A stretch of DNA of 64,000 nucleotides from positions 186,001 through 250,000 of the forward strand of contig CAXXPQ010000003.1 in NCBI GenBank assembly GCA_963668655.2. The letters are read 5' to 3'. This stretch comes from G963668655 sp963668655 (GTDB lineage: Bacteria > Myxococcota_A > SURF-8). Below are positions 44,399-54,800 of the stretch, piece by piece. Within the stretch, counting starts at the first letter, position 1. Each line of letters starts with the position of its first letter. Under the pieces are notes generated by a model. The model saw nothing but the letters and a program-made list of their open reading frames with translations. It was not told where the DNA came from and did not search any database. Position numbers and translations under genes: made by a program.

Positions 44399-45628
44399 TT
44401 ACGAGCGCCGCCCCCAGCCCAGACGCAGCAGGCGCTCGGAATTTCTGTAGAAAATCCGGTCGATCTCATCCTCCGAAAAGTCCTTGCGCATGGCCTCCAC
44501 AATGTTGTCCAGCATGGAGGGATTGTAGCAGTCCGGGAAGGGATGGGTCAGGCCGTCCAGGTCCGTGCCGATGCCGATAACCTCCACGTCGCCGGTCAAG
44601 TCCCGGATATATTTCATGTTCTCGATCAGTTCGGGAATGCCGCCGCCATCCTTGAAATGACGACGCACCGGGGGGGTCAGTAGTCGGCGGGAGAGAATCA
44701 ACCCCACCACGCCGTCCAATTCCCGGATTTTCAGGATCTCGGCGTCGGACATGTTGTATTCGTGGTTGAAGAAATGCTTCAGTCCGACGTGGGTCGCCAC
44801 CACCGGGCGATTGGCCTCTTTGCAAAGATCGTACACTCTCCAGCGAGCATGTTCCTGGAGATGGGAGACATCCACCACGATGCCCAGTTCCAGAAGCTTG
44901 CGGGTGAATCGTTCCGCCAGGTGGCCGGGATCGTCCCAATGCCAGTTCGCGCCGTGGAACTTGATCATCAGGTCGTCGTAACCCGCCACCACCTTGCCGT
45001 CTTCGATTTTCGGAATGGTTTCGGTGGCTTCCGTCTGGGGCCCGAACATATTGTTGCAGAAGTGCGCCAGGGTAATCATGCAGACGCCGCGATCGGCCAG
45101 CCTGTCCAGGCGGTTTTCGGTCTGCCGCCAGAAAGCCTCCAGATCCTGCCCCTTCTCCGGTCCGTACCCCAAAGCATGACTGCCCTCGATGGCGTGGATC
45201 AGGCCGATCTCGTCGTCGGCCAGATGGTTGATCTCACCGAAATTCTTTACCATTTTCAACCGCTTGCCACCCTTCCGAACCCAGCGGTTGGTGTTTTTTT
45301 CCGCCCGCTCCAGAAGGTTCATCATTTCCGTAACGGTTTTATAGGGATCCGCCCTGTGTAGTTTCCGGAAAAACGAAGGTGCGAACAGCCAGCTTATCGC
45401 CCTCCCCCATGGTTTGATGCTGTTTTTCACCATGTCCCGCTCGATGACGTAATGGGCGCAGACCATGACTTTCACCGGGCCGGATTTCAGGTTTTTATAC
45501 TGGCTGCGGAAGGAAAGCGGGTTCCAGATGGGACCGGTATAGGTATGGGCGTGAAACGAAGCGCGCAGGTAGGGCAGATAGTACATTTTCAGCGAGGGAT
45601 GGATGTGCAGGTCGAGCAGTCGTGCCAT
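44399..45628 (-). CDS. Peptidase M19 (membrane/renal dipeptidase family)
   Basis: A 409-residue metallo-dependent amidohydrolase of the M19 dipeptidase family. Zinc-site features: LDLHIHPSL near the start (HxH in place of the usual HxD), GLIHAIEGSHAL (bridging Glu), VVDVSHLQEHARW, PVVATHVGLKHFFNHEYN and GIGTDLDGLTHPF, which is the GSDxDG-type end motif. It would hydrolyse dipeptides or related amides. No signal peptide is seen, so it may be cytoplasmic. It is separated by 99 bases from the glp genes on the same strand. Confidence 0.85.
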   Translation of the reverse strand: MARLLDLHIHPSLKMYYLPYLRASFHAHTYTGPIWNPLSFRSQYKNLKSGPVKVMVCAHYVIERDMVKNSIKPWGRAISWLFAPSFFRKLHRADPYKTVTEMMNLLERAEKNTNRWVRKGGKRLKMVKNFGEINHLADDEIGLIHAIEGSHALGYGPEKGQDLEAFWRQTENRLDRLADRGVCMITLAHFCNNMFGPQTEATETIPKIEDGKVVAGYDDLMIKFHGANWHWDDPGHLAERFTRKLLELGIVVDVSHLQEHARWRVYDLCKEANRPVVATHVGLKHFFNHEYNMSDAEILKIRELDGVVGLILSRRLLTPPVRRHFKDGGGIPELIENMKYIRDLTGDVEVIGIGTDLDGLTHPFPDCYNPSMLDNIVEAMRKDFSEDEIDRIFYRNSERLLRLGWGRRS

Positions 45629-45727
45629 GGAATCCTTCTTTCTTTGTATTTTCAGAGAGTTGCTGCTTTCGTCGCGAACGTTTTCCGTTTTCCGTTTCTC
45701 TTTCCATGTTTTCCGGAAAAGCCCGGA

Positions 45728-46228
45728 TCACCGCATTTCAGGATTAGAGGCCGAAGGTTCCCTCTTTCCTCCCAGAATCTCCAGATCGTTTCGTGCAAAA
45801 CGCTCCATGAACGTCACCAGTTCGCGAATGGGAACGCCCGTGGGACAGACATTCATGCAATCGAAACAGTCGCCGCAGGGTTCCAGTTCAAGGAGATAGC
45901 GGCGAACGTGCCGCGTTTCCGGGAGATTGCGCGAATGGGTGGATACGAGCAGACTGGGACCTTCGAAGGCGGCCGATTCCAGCCGGGCGGCGTTTTTGCA
46001 AAGCGTGTCGCACAGGCCGCAGCGAATGCAGCCCTGCATGTCGCGCAGCATGCGCGCCTCGGCGGCTTCGAGCGCCCGGATGCCGTCTTCCCGATAGTTT
46101 TCCAGAAACTGCTTTTCCCGCCCGTTTTCGCCGCCTCGATTTCCGGGCAAAAGTCGTTTGATGATTCGTAAAAAGAAATGGCGAAGAAGGAACAGTCCCA
46201 AGAGGGCCAAGGCGATGAATTTACGCAT
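45728..46228 (-). CDS. Short GlpC/HdrC-like membrane-anchored ferredoxin subunit
   Basis: A 166-residue protein. A hydrophobic N-terminal helix (FIALALLGLFLLRHFFLRII) is followed by two [4Fe-4S] motifs: CIRCGLCDTLC and CGDCFDCMNVCP. E. coli GlpC is about 400 residues and has two CCG domains after the clusters; those are absent here. The start overlaps glpB by eight bases, so it is part of the glycerol-3-phosphate dehydrogenase operon. It likely anchors GlpAB to the membrane and passes electrons to quinone or another carrier through an unknown partner. Confidence 0.85.
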   Translation of the reverse strand: MRKFIALALLGLFLLRHFFLRIIKRLLPGNRGGENGREKQFLENYREDGIRALEAAEARMLRDMQGCIRCGLCDTLCKNAARLESAAFEGPSLLVSTHSRNLPETRHVRRYLLELEPCGDCFDCMNVCPTGVPIRELVTFMERFARNDLEILGGKREPSASNPEMR

Positions 46229-47525
46229 GATCCGTCTCCCCCGCCCGCTTCCCGGCCAGATAACCGGAGATCAGGTCCACGCCCTCCGCGCCTTCCCGGT
46301 TGGGATCGAATCCGCCAATCACCTGCCCGGCGGCGAAGAGGTTCGGGTAGCAGACTCCGCCGCCCTCCGCCACGGGCCGCCCGTAAAGGTCGGCCCGCAG
46401 TCCCACGCGCTCGAAAGCCTGGGGCGCGGAAAAATCATTGCGTGTCAGCTTGCCGATGAAGTCGTCCTCGATCCGCCGTCCCTCGGAAAACACCGGCAGG
46501 GAAAACAGCGGCTCCACGAAACGTCCTTCCACGGACCGAATCCCGCCGCCCAGAAACTTTCCCGTGGCCAGCACGAAGGCGTCCGCTTCCAGACGCCGAT
46601 TCTCCTCTTTGCCGGACGCCGTCTCCACCGAGCGAATCGCGCCGGAATCCATTTCAGGCTCCCGCGCCGTTCCGGAAACGATCTCCACGCCCTCAGCAAT
46701 CAGGAACGCTTCCAATAGCCAGATCAGTCGCAGCCCGGCCAGGGATTCCCGCGCCCCGGCGGCCTCGCCTACCGGCAGATTCAGGCGCTTTTCCAATTCC
46801 TTCGCCAGCGATCCGTCCATTCCCAGAACCGGGGGAAAGACCAGGCGATTGACTTCGACGTTTTCCAACGCCTTCCGAAGCATCTCGGTCAACCGGCTCA
46901 ATTCGTTCTCTTTTTCCAACGCACGCGCCGTTTCGGCGGGCTTGCGAAAAGGTTTTCCGTCCTTGTCGAAAGAAATCGAAACGGGGGCGAACGTCACCGG
47001 CAGGCGCAATTTCTCGGCGTGGCGCGTCCAGCTTTCCGCCAGATATTCCGCGTGAAAACGGCGATAACCGCTGAAGCCCACCACTCCGACGGATTCCCGG
47101 GACTCCCGATGAAAACGAGCCGTGGAGAGCGGAGCGAAGTGGGCGGCCTCTAAATTGCCGATTTCGTTGGCGAACCAGGACGGAAGCAGATCCGCGTCGG
47201 CGTTTTCCACAAAATAGCCATCGTTCACGATTTTGACGAAAAGATCCCGCGCCGCATAGGCCTCGGACTCCGCGATCTCCAGTCGCAGAAAGGGATGTTC
47301 GGGATTGCCTCGCAGCATTTCCTTTACGGACTTCATCAGGGGCAGATAGCGAGACGATCCCGTCACGCGGACGATGCCCGCCAGCCGGACAAGACCGTTT
47401 CCCAGGGCCGTGCGCCCCAACCCGCCCCGAATCAGCGTGACCCGGCACCCGGCGCTTTTGGAGGAAAGGGCCGCCATGACGCCGGAAAGACCACCTCCGA
47501 TGACGATGATGTGTCTTTCGCTCAT
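46221..47525 (-). CDS. glpB: Anaerobic glycerol-3-phosphate dehydrogenase subunit B
   Basis: A 434-residue GlpB-family flavoprotein: IIVIGGGLSGVMAALSSKSAG at the N-terminus, LATGKFLGGGIRS, and the end NLFAAGQVIGGFDPNREGAEGVDLISGYLAGKRAG, typical of the family. The real start is ATG 47525 (RBS GGGAGGAGGG); the frame stays open to 48512 but that part is antisense of glpA coding. The ATGA overlap with glpA shows coupling. With GlpA and the Fe-S subunit it oxidises glycerol-3-phosphate to DHAP in anaerobic respiration. Confidence 0.93.
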   Translation of the reverse strand: MSERHIIVIGGGLSGVMAALSSKSAGCRVTLIRGGLGRTALGNGLVRLAGIVRVTGSSRYLPLMKSVKEMLRGNPEHPFLRLEIAESEAYAARDLFVKIVNDGYFVENADADLLPSWFANEIGNLEAAHFAPLSTARFHRESRESVGVVGFSGYRRFHAEYLAESWTRHAEKLRLPVTFAPVSISFDKDGKPFRKPAETARALEKENELSRLTEMLRKALENVEVNRLVFPPVLGMDGSLAKELEKRLNLPVGEAAGARESLAGLRLIWLLEAFLIAEGVEIVSGTAREPEMDSGAIRSVETASGKEENRRLEADAFVLATGKFLGGGIRSVEGRFVEPLFSLPVFSEGRRIEDDFIGKLTRNDFSAPQAFERVGLRADLYGRPVAEGGGVCYPNLFAAGQVIGGFDPNREGAEGVDLISGYLAGKRAGETDHA

Positions 47526-49165
47526 CGGCCCTCCTCCCGTTCCAGCAGGGAACGGTGAACCATGCGGGTCAGCTCCTCCTGAACGAGTTGCGCCCCGCCC
47601 AGAATCTCCTTGCGCCAACGCCATTTCTCCCGCATCATCCATAGCGCCTCCCTGCGGATCTCGGAGGAAGACAGGCGGCGTTCCTCCCCGAAGATCTCCG
47701 CCGCCCGCGTGAGGCAACCGTGTCCCTGGCAGGGCCCCTCTCCGATGCGGCAGCGGCTGATGAGATCGATGGGCCGCCGTACGGCCTCGTTGCGGATGGC
47801 GAAACGCAGTTCGGCCTCCGTGACCGGATCGCAGGAACAGACGTACACGCCGGTTTCCGGTTTTTCCTTCATCATATCGAGCACCTGCACGGCCCGCGCC
47901 CCCTGGCGGAAGATCAGCCGGGACACGGCGTAAGGATCCTGTCCGTAACGAGTCGCCAGTTCTTCCACATCCGGAATTTCCTCTCCGCCGGGCAGGGGCT
48001 GAAGATGGGTGGCGCAGGAATTCTTGCAGCCCAGTTTTCGGCAGACCAGATCGGCGGTTTCCTCCGCCATGACTCGATAAGCCGCCAGTTTTCCCCCTGC
48101 CAGGCTGACGAAGCCGCGCACGCCGTCCAGAACCTCGTGATCGTAGACCCGGTGGTCCCGGGTGAGGTCGTCCTCGTATTTGGCGCGTTCGAACAACGTG
48201 GGTCGGATTCCGGCGATGGCCTTGATGACCCGTGCATTTCGAATGCCGGGAATGACGCGCTCCATGGCTTCCAGGAGGTATTTCACCTCGTCTTCCAGGA
48301 TGGGAATGTCGTCCGGGTCGCCGAAGAAATCGTCGTCCGTGGTGCCGATCATGGAGACGTTTTCGTGAGGAATCACGAAGACCTGGCGTCCGTCCAGGGC
48401 CTGGGCGATGATCCCGTTGTTGCTGATGCGGCGATCCAGAATCAGGTGAACGCCTTTGGCCGGGCGTAGGCGGATTCGAGCGCCCGCCATGCGGGCCAGT
48501 TCCGGCGCCCACGGACCGCCGCAGTTGACCACCAGCCGGGCGCGCGACTCCCCGGCCTCGCCGGTAAGTTCATCCAGGGTGCGAATCCCCGCAATGCTGC
48601 CGCCCTCCCGGATCAGTTCCGTCACCCGGGTCCAGCTCGCCAGGGACGCCCCATGGCGCTTGGCGTCCAGGGCGTTCAACACGCACAGCCGGGGAACGTC
48701 GATGCCCCATTCGTCGGTAATCACCGCTCCCACCAGGTTCTTCGCGATCAGCGGCTCGATACGGGCGACTTCCTCCGGGGAAAAGCGGATGTGCGCCTTG
48801 CCGCCCTTGTACGGCTGGAAACGGTCGTACAGTTCGAACAGGGCGTCCGCCCCCTCCAGGTTCACCCGTCCCTTCAATCCCTCGTCGTCCAGAACGGGCA
48901 TGAGGAAGGGGATGCGGAAGGTCAGGTGCGGAGCGATGCTGCGAATATACCCGGCGTCCTTGCAGGACTTATAAGTAGTGTGAACGTCGGACATCAGATA
49001 ACGCAGCCCGCCATGGATCATGCCCGAACTGGCCCAACTGGTTCCCATGGAGAAATCGCCCTTCTCCACAAGAAGAACCTCCAGCCCGCGCATGGCCAGA
49101 TCCCGGGCCACCCCGCAGCCGTTCACGCCCCCGCCGACGACGATGGCGTCGTACAAAGTTGTCAT
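47522..49165 (-). CDS. glpA: Anaerobic glycerol-3-phosphate dehydrogenase subunit A
   Basis: A 547-residue FAD-dependent GlpA/GlpD-family enzyme: YDAIVVGGGVNGCGVARDLAMRGLEVLLVEKGDF, GTSWASSGMIHGGLRYL, FVIPHENVSMIGTTDDDF, VRGFVSLAGGKLAAYRVMAEE. A BFD-like [2Fe-2S] domain follows: VYVCSCDPVTEAEL and CRIGEGPCQGHGC, as in GlpA but not aerobic GlpD. I start at ATG 49165; GTG at 49171 is possible. It lies 17 bases after the Cys-rich secreted protein gene on the same strand, so operon structure may include that gene. Confidence 0.94.
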   Translation of the reverse strand: MTTLYDAIVVGGGVNGCGVARDLAMRGLEVLLVEKGDFSMGTSWASSGMIHGGLRYLMSDVHTTYKSCKDAGYIRSIAPHLTFRIPFLMPVLDDEGLKGRVNLEGADALFELYDRFQPYKGGKAHIRFSPEEVARIEPLIAKNLVGAVITDEWGIDVPRLCVLNALDAKRHGASLASWTRVTELIREGGSIAGIRTLDELTGEAGESRARLVVNCGGPWAPELARMAGARIRLRPAKGVHLILDRRISNNGIIAQALDGRQVFVIPHENVSMIGTTDDDFFGDPDDIPILEDEVKYLLEAMERVIPGIRNARVIKAIAGIRPTLFERAKYEDDLTRDHRVYDHEVLDGVRGFVSLAGGKLAAYRVMAEETADLVCRKLGCKNSCATHLQPLPGGEEIPDVEELATRYGQDPYAVSRLIFRQGARAVQVLDMMKEKPETGVYVCSCDPVTEAELRFAIRNEAVRRPIDLISRCRIGEGPCQGHGCLTRAAEIFGEERRLSSSEIRREALWMMREKWRWRKEILGGAQLVQEELTRMVHRSLLEREEGR

Positions 49166-49182
49166 AATCACTGCCTATCCGG

Positions 49183-51540
49183 CTATTGAACACGAAAACG
49201 AATCGGTTCGGTGGTCCGCCAGCCGCCGGGATCCTGCCAAAGCCTCCAGTCGCGTTCGAAGACTTTAGGAATCACGCGCGTCGAATCGGCCATTTCCTCG
49301 TACGGCGTTTCGGAGTCGCTTCGGAATAACGCAAAGCGTAAAATCGCCGAAACCGATGGCGACGATGGTAAATCCTCCGTCCATCTCCAGTCAAGCACCA
49401 TTTTCACCGGCTTTCGTTCGTTTTCGGTCCTAGGACCGTCCGGCGCGGCGAAACAGGGAACTCCGTCCGGACATTTTCCCTTTTCCAGGCCGTAAACCGA
49501 CCGCACCCAGCGCCACGGGTTTTCTTTCCCGCCGTCGGCTCCCTCGAACGGCCGCCAGGGCCGACAATCCCGTACGCAATCGGCTTCTCCGTCCGGGCAG
49601 ACGCAAACCTGAACCGCCAAACACGTCTCCGACTCTTCCGGGGCGGGATGAACGTGAAACGGCAGACGAACCCGCCCGCCCGGCTTGGGGCGGTAACGAT
49701 TCGAGTGTGTGATGAACGAACGGGCCTCCGGCGGACGAAGTTTCCAGGTTTTCATATTATAATCGCGAAAGCGCTTGTCCGGACTTGGCGCCATGAAATA
49801 GCCCTCGTAACTCAGCCAGTGAGAGAGAAGAAAACCCAGGTCCGGCCCGGCCTCGGCGGGCGGCAGCCAGCGAACGGAATAGACGAACTCGGAGCGCCGG
49901 GGCATCTCCCGGTCCAGAAGCGGATAGGATCCGCCGTCGAACCAATTCAGGCCGTCGGGACTTCGCAGGAGTTGCAACGTGTCGGCCGGCTTGTCCGCAC
50001 GGCTGGGAATCGCCCCCAGGTGCCACAGTTCCCCATGGAATCGGATGATGCTGGACGGCGCGAATCCCGTATAGGAAAAGACCGGCCGGGCGCGCTCCTG
50101 TCCGTGCGCCTTTCCCGACTCCAGCGCGGGAAGCCAGATCGGGCGGCCGTCTTCCATCCCGTCATAATATTCCCAGGTGCGCGGATCGGCGATGGCGGCA
50201 GGGGTCGCGCGGATGCGGGCCAGACGCGCCACGCCCGTGTGCGGCGAACGCAGGCAGAGTTCATCCTCCAGGCGGCAGGGCGGTCCGGAACCGATGGCGA
50301 AGACGTAATCCCTTTTGTTTCGCGAATCGTACGGTGTCCGGCGCAGCCCGTGGACGATTCCGGCGTCCGAAAACGAGGAACCGCGCATCCAGGCCACCCG
50401 ATCGTTGTTTGGGGCGATGGGCCGAACGTTCGGCGGCCGCTCGTCCTTTTTCCATATGATGGAGGACGGCCCCAGTTTCGCGTAACCGGGAAAGACGAAG
50501 CGCCGGTTTTCCGTAAGGGAATAGACTCCCAGCCCGGCGAAATCGATCTCGCTGTCCAGATCGTGGGCCAACCAGACACGGGTGTCCGTGAGCAGATACG
50601 TGGCCCCCGCCTCATCCCGGAAATAATCCATGGGATATACGCCGAACAATTCCACGTCCGGCACGATCTTCGCGTCCCGGCGGATGATGAATTCCGGATG
50701 ATCCCGCAGAAAACGGACGAGATACCCGCCCTGCCCGTCCGGCTCCACGGCGGCATCGTAAAAGGTGTTGTTGCGATGCCAGCAATAGCCGTTGCGGTTG
50801 CACTGATGGTGACATTCGATGTCGCAAGGATCCTCGCATTCCGGAAAGTTTCCGCCGTACACGCAGTCCGGGTCGCAGGTGTCGTCGTACAGCATGGTCA
50901 TGCAGCGATGATCTCCCTCGATCCAGTCGCAGAAGCCCCGCCCGAACTGGGGCAACGCCCCCGGGGCGTTGGAATCCCCGCGCAATTCGAAGCAAAACCC
51001 CACCACCGCCGGCAACAGAACGGGATCGAAGACGTTCATGCAGAAATCATACAATTCCTTGGTCACGCAGATTCCGTATCCCTTCGCGCATTTGTACCGA
51101 AACCCGTTGGGAACGGCCGGGCAGTCCGCGTCCGTTTCGCAATCGGCGAAGACCGTCCCCCCGTGCATGAACGGAATTTCCACGCCCCGGCACCAGTCCA
51201 GATAGGTTTTCCAGTCCGCCCGGCAGGCCAGATCGGTGCGGTTGGCGAAATAAAACGTATCGCCCCCGACGATCAGGTCCAGTTTTCCATCCGAACCCGG
51301 TATCGCCACGCCGATATCCACGACCCAGAGCGGCACCCCCTCCCGGCATTCGGGAACACGCATGGGATGAGGCAGTTTGTAGTCTCCGTTGGTCAGCGAA
51401 TCCGGACCGGAAAGCCATGGATCCGACCCAAGCGGAGTGATATCGAGCTCTTGCGCATGTCCATCCGTGAATGGATGAAACGCCTGCAACAGCAAGACGG
51501 CGCCCAGAAGACGAAAAAAACTTCGAAAGACAAGAGGCAT
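49183..51540 (-). CDS. Large Cys-rich secreted protein of unknown function
   Basis: A 785-residue exported protein (signal near FFRLLGAVLLLQAFHPFTDGHA). Two cysteine clusters stand out: about residues 105-255 (CETDADCPAVPNGFRYKCAKGYGIC, CDPDCVYGGNFPECEDPCDIECHHQC), which looks EGF/dickerin-like, and about 640-665 (CLAVQVCVCPDGEADCVRDC). The middle has propeller-like strands with repeated aromatic-rich stretches (WLLTDTRVWLAHDL-like, FSYTGFAPSSIIRFHGELWHLG, LLRSPDGLNWFDGG), reminiscent of DUF4185-type secreted proteins; I cannot assign it firmly. GTG at 51549 is an alternative start. Confidence 0.72.
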   Translation of the reverse strand: MPLVFRSFFRLLGAVLLLQAFHPFTDGHAQELDITPLGSDPWLSGPDSLTNGDYKLPHPMRVPECREGVPLWVVDIGVAIPGSDGKLDLIVGGDTFYFANRTDLACRADWKTYLDWCRGVEIPFMHGGTVFADCETDADCPAVPNGFRYKCAKGYGICVTKELYDFCMNVFDPVLLPAVVGFCFELRGDSNAPGALPQFGRGFCDWIEGDHRCMTMLYDDTCDPDCVYGGNFPECEDPCDIECHHQCNRNGYCWHRNNTFYDAAVEPDGQGGYLVRFLRDHPEFIIRRDAKIVPDVELFGVYPMDYFRDEAGATYLLTDTRVWLAHDLDSEIDFAGLGVYSLTENRRFVFPGYAKLGPSSIIWKKDERPPNVRPIAPNNDRVAWMRGSSFSDAGIVHGLRRTPYDSRNKRDYVFAIGSGPPCRLEDELCLRSPHTGVARLARIRATPAAIADPRTWEYYDGMEDGRPIWLPALESGKAHGQERARPVFSYTGFAPSSIIRFHGELWHLGAIPSRADKPADTLQLLRSPDGLNWFDGGSYPLLDREMPRRSEFVYSVRWLPPAEAGPDLGFLLSHWLSYEGYFMAPSPDKRFRDYNMKTWKLRPPEARSFITHSNRYRPKPGGRVRLPFHVHPAPEESETCLAVQVCVCPDGEADCVRDCRPWRPFEGADGGKENPWRWVRSVYGLEKGKCPDGVPCFAAPDGPRTENERKPVKMVLDWRWTEDLPSSPSVSAILRFALFRSDSETPYEEMADSTRVIPKVFERDWRLWQDPGGWRTTEPIRFRVQ

Positions 51541-51824
51541 GGCTTTCACACTTTTTCGAGGGAATAATTCTTAAACCAACAAGCGTATGACACGGATCAT
51601 ACTTTCCGGCAATGTGAAATGATATTCACAAGTTGGAGATCGTTGCATGATGAGGTTCCCACGCGAAATCATTTTTTTTCGCCAAGAAATACATTTCCTT
51701 TTGATTAATGACGGCTCGGCGCGTATACTTTTTCGGAAAGGCTGTATCACGGACCACCACGATACCATCGAATCAAAAAAAAGCAACCCATTCTTACTGA
51801 CCCAATGTAACGGAGGAAACCGTA
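51541..51824. other. AT-rich divergent intergenic region
   Basis: About 285 bases separating the leftward Cys-rich gene from the rightward ceramidase gene. It contains the rightward promoter at 51701-51729 and an eight-T run at 51672-51679. I see no gene in it. Confidence 0.6.
51701..51729 (+). promoter_or_regulatory. Sigma-70-type promoter of the ceramidase gene
   Basis: TTGATT (51701-51706), exact 17-base spacer, TATACT (51724-51729), about 95 bases before the start codon at 51825, which is preceded by GGAGGAAACC. Confidence 0.65.
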
Positions 51825-54800
51825 ATGATTAAGGGAAAATGGCTATTATTTCCTGCCCTCATCCTCACGTTGTTCCTCGCCGCGGCCTGTAGCTCCTCCG
51901 ATTCCAATGACACGGACGGAGACGAAGGCTCCACCGACGGCGACACCGACGACGGAACCGACGGCGACACCGACGACGGAACCGACGGCGACGTGGATTC
52001 CACGGAAGACGGAGACGTGGAAAAGGAAGGCTCCGGCGTGGATTGCCTGTTCTATTCCGACTGCGAAGACCATGAAGACTGCGTGGAAGGAGCATGCGTC
52101 TGGAGCAAGAACTGCTTCGGCAACGAGGACTGCTCGGGCGCTCAGATCTGCCATTATATCAGCCGGGACGACGACCGGGGCGTCTGCCGAAAGGTGTGCA
52201 ACACCGACATGAACTGCCCGGACGAAGGCCAGTGCATGAACGGCATCTGCGAACCCTACGAACCCATCGCAGAAGGTACTCCGCCTCCGAAACATCCCGA
52301 ATGGAACGGCAAACTCCACGCCTCCTACGCGGAAGGCGAACTGACCGTCCCGATGACCACCACCATGGGCGGTTATGGCGCGAGAAAAGGCCCGGTGGGC
52401 CCCTATCAACGCTCCATGGGCGCCTCCACGGGCATTCTCGCCCGGATGATGATTAAAGTCTTCGTCCTGGACAACGGAACCAGCCGCGCCGTGTTCGTTC
52501 GGATTCCCATGATTTTCCCCACGGACTTCATGGTTTCCGGCGTCGTCAAGCGCGTCAACGAAATGGGCGGGCCGGATCTGCGGGAAAACATCATCATGAC
52601 CGCCACCCACACCCACTCCGGCCCCGGTTCCTTCTGGTACTTACTGCCGCACCTGAGTTTCGGCGCGTTGGGATTCGCGGACTTCGAATACGAAATCTAC
52701 GACTACATCGTCACGTCCATCGCCAAGGCGGTTTACGAAGCGAACAAAGAGGAAAACTTCCGGAAAGCCGCGTTCGGCTACAAAATCTGGAAGGATTTCG
52801 ATCCGGACGATCTCATCAACCGCGACCGTCGGGGCGAAAACGACGATTACAAGGATCCGTTGATGATGGTGATGCGTGTCGACGACCTGTCCGGCGACAC
52901 CGCCAAGCCCTGGATTCTGGCCATGCGTTTCGCCCTGCACGGAACCATTCAGGACTATGACGACACGACCATGTCCAACGACTCCGCGGGCGGAGCGGAG
53001 ATCATGACCGAATTTCTGTACGAAAAGGAACACCCCGGCGAGGATGTCCACGCCATGTTCTTCAACGGCAACGCCGGCGACGTCTCCCCCGGAGGCGACC
53101 GCCTGAGTCATCGCAGTTCCGCCCAGATGCAGATGCTGGGCACGAACGTTCACGCAAAAGCCTGGGATCTCTGGGGCCAGATCGAAACCACCGACGAACT
53201 GGACATTCAAGTGGCCTCCAAGCGCATCCCCATCGATCGGGACTACATCGGCTACACGAACGAAGAGTTCACCACGGACGGCACCAGCCCGGGCGAATTC
53301 CCTCCCGCCAGGCCGATCCGCTTCGGCGCGTTCCAGTGCAGCCTGATGCGCAACATCGTCGAGGAAAACCTGGACATGTATGTCTACGGCCCGAACGGCG
53401 ACCTGATCGGAAAATCGACCAAGCAGCGTTCCTCCAATGAAGTGCTGGCCTTCACGCCCGAAGCGAACGGCACGTATTACATCAAGGTGGAAGGCTTCGA
53501 CGGATGCATCAATAACTACGACGCCATGATCTCGGAAAACGGACGCGGCGGAGACAAGAGCCATTGCGTGGACGCCGAATGCGGCCAGAGCTGCGGCATG
53601 TGTTCCGGGGACCGGGCGATGGTGCCGCGCGAATGCGTGGAAGACGCCTACGAAGACAACGACACCATGGAGTCGGCCACCAACATCGACCTCAACACGA
53701 ACTACGAAAATCTCCAGGTCTGCGCTTTCGACGAAGACTGGTTCGCCTTCGATCTGGTCGGCGGAACCTCCTACAAGGCGGAAATCGTTTTCGACCAGAA
53801 CGACACGGCCTACAACGATAAAACCATGCTGAAGGAAGGAAATTTCGGCTGCGCGCTGCACATCGACGCCATGAATTTCGGCCCGCTTCCGCAGTTCGGA
53901 AAAACCCGCCTGACCGCCATCGTACTGGGCAAGCTCTACCTGGCCGGACTGCCCGGCGAGGCGCTGTCTCACATGGGAACCGACACGGCCGAGGAACTGA
54001 TGGCCGATACGACCGTCAGCGACGCCTTCGACGACGTGGTCATTTTCGGTTACACCAACGACCATCACTTCTACATCTCCTCCGAGTACGACTGGTTGCA
54101 GGGCGGCTATGAAACCACCATGTCCATCTGGGGACCAAAGTTCGGCGCCTTCCTGACCGAACACCTGAAAGCGCTGGCCATCGCCCTGGCCAAAGGCGAG
54201 GAAGAAACCTCCATCAACGAATTCCCGAAGGTCAAACCCACGAACTTCAACGGCATCGCCGTCGATCCGCGCGTCCCGGAAGTCACGCCCGCTCCCACGG
54301 ACACGCCTCCGGCTTTCGATCCGGCCGTCGCCAATCCGCCGCAAATCCTGACGCAACCCGCGGATACGGTGAAGATGGAACAGCAAGCCATGATTCGCTG
54401 GGTGGGCGGCGATCCGGGCGCGGAAGTTCCGCTGCCTCACGTGTACCTGGAACGCAAGGAAGGCGACGCGTTCGTTCCGGTGACGCGCTCCACGGGCGAA
54501 GTCTACGACGACTCCTACTACGAGATGCGCCTGTACTTCGAAAACGAACACTTCGCGCTCCCGAACAAGCCGGACGCGGACCCGAACAACTACTGGTCGG
54601 CGTACTGGGAGGAAACCTATTCCTTCCCGGCCGGAACCTATCGCTTCCGAATCGAAGGCCACTATTACAACGGCCCCACGGATCACTTCGACAAGGAAAA
54701 CGGCGTGAAGGAGTACACGCTCACCACCGACGCCTTTGAACTGCTGCCCACCACCTTCCAACTTCAGGAAACGAGCTTCCTGGACGGCCAGTTCAGCGCC

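Noticed and set aside
47526..48512. Upstream extension of the glpB frame
   Set aside because: The extension is antisense-like low-complexity translation of glpA DNA; glpB has a strong RBS and family start at 47525.
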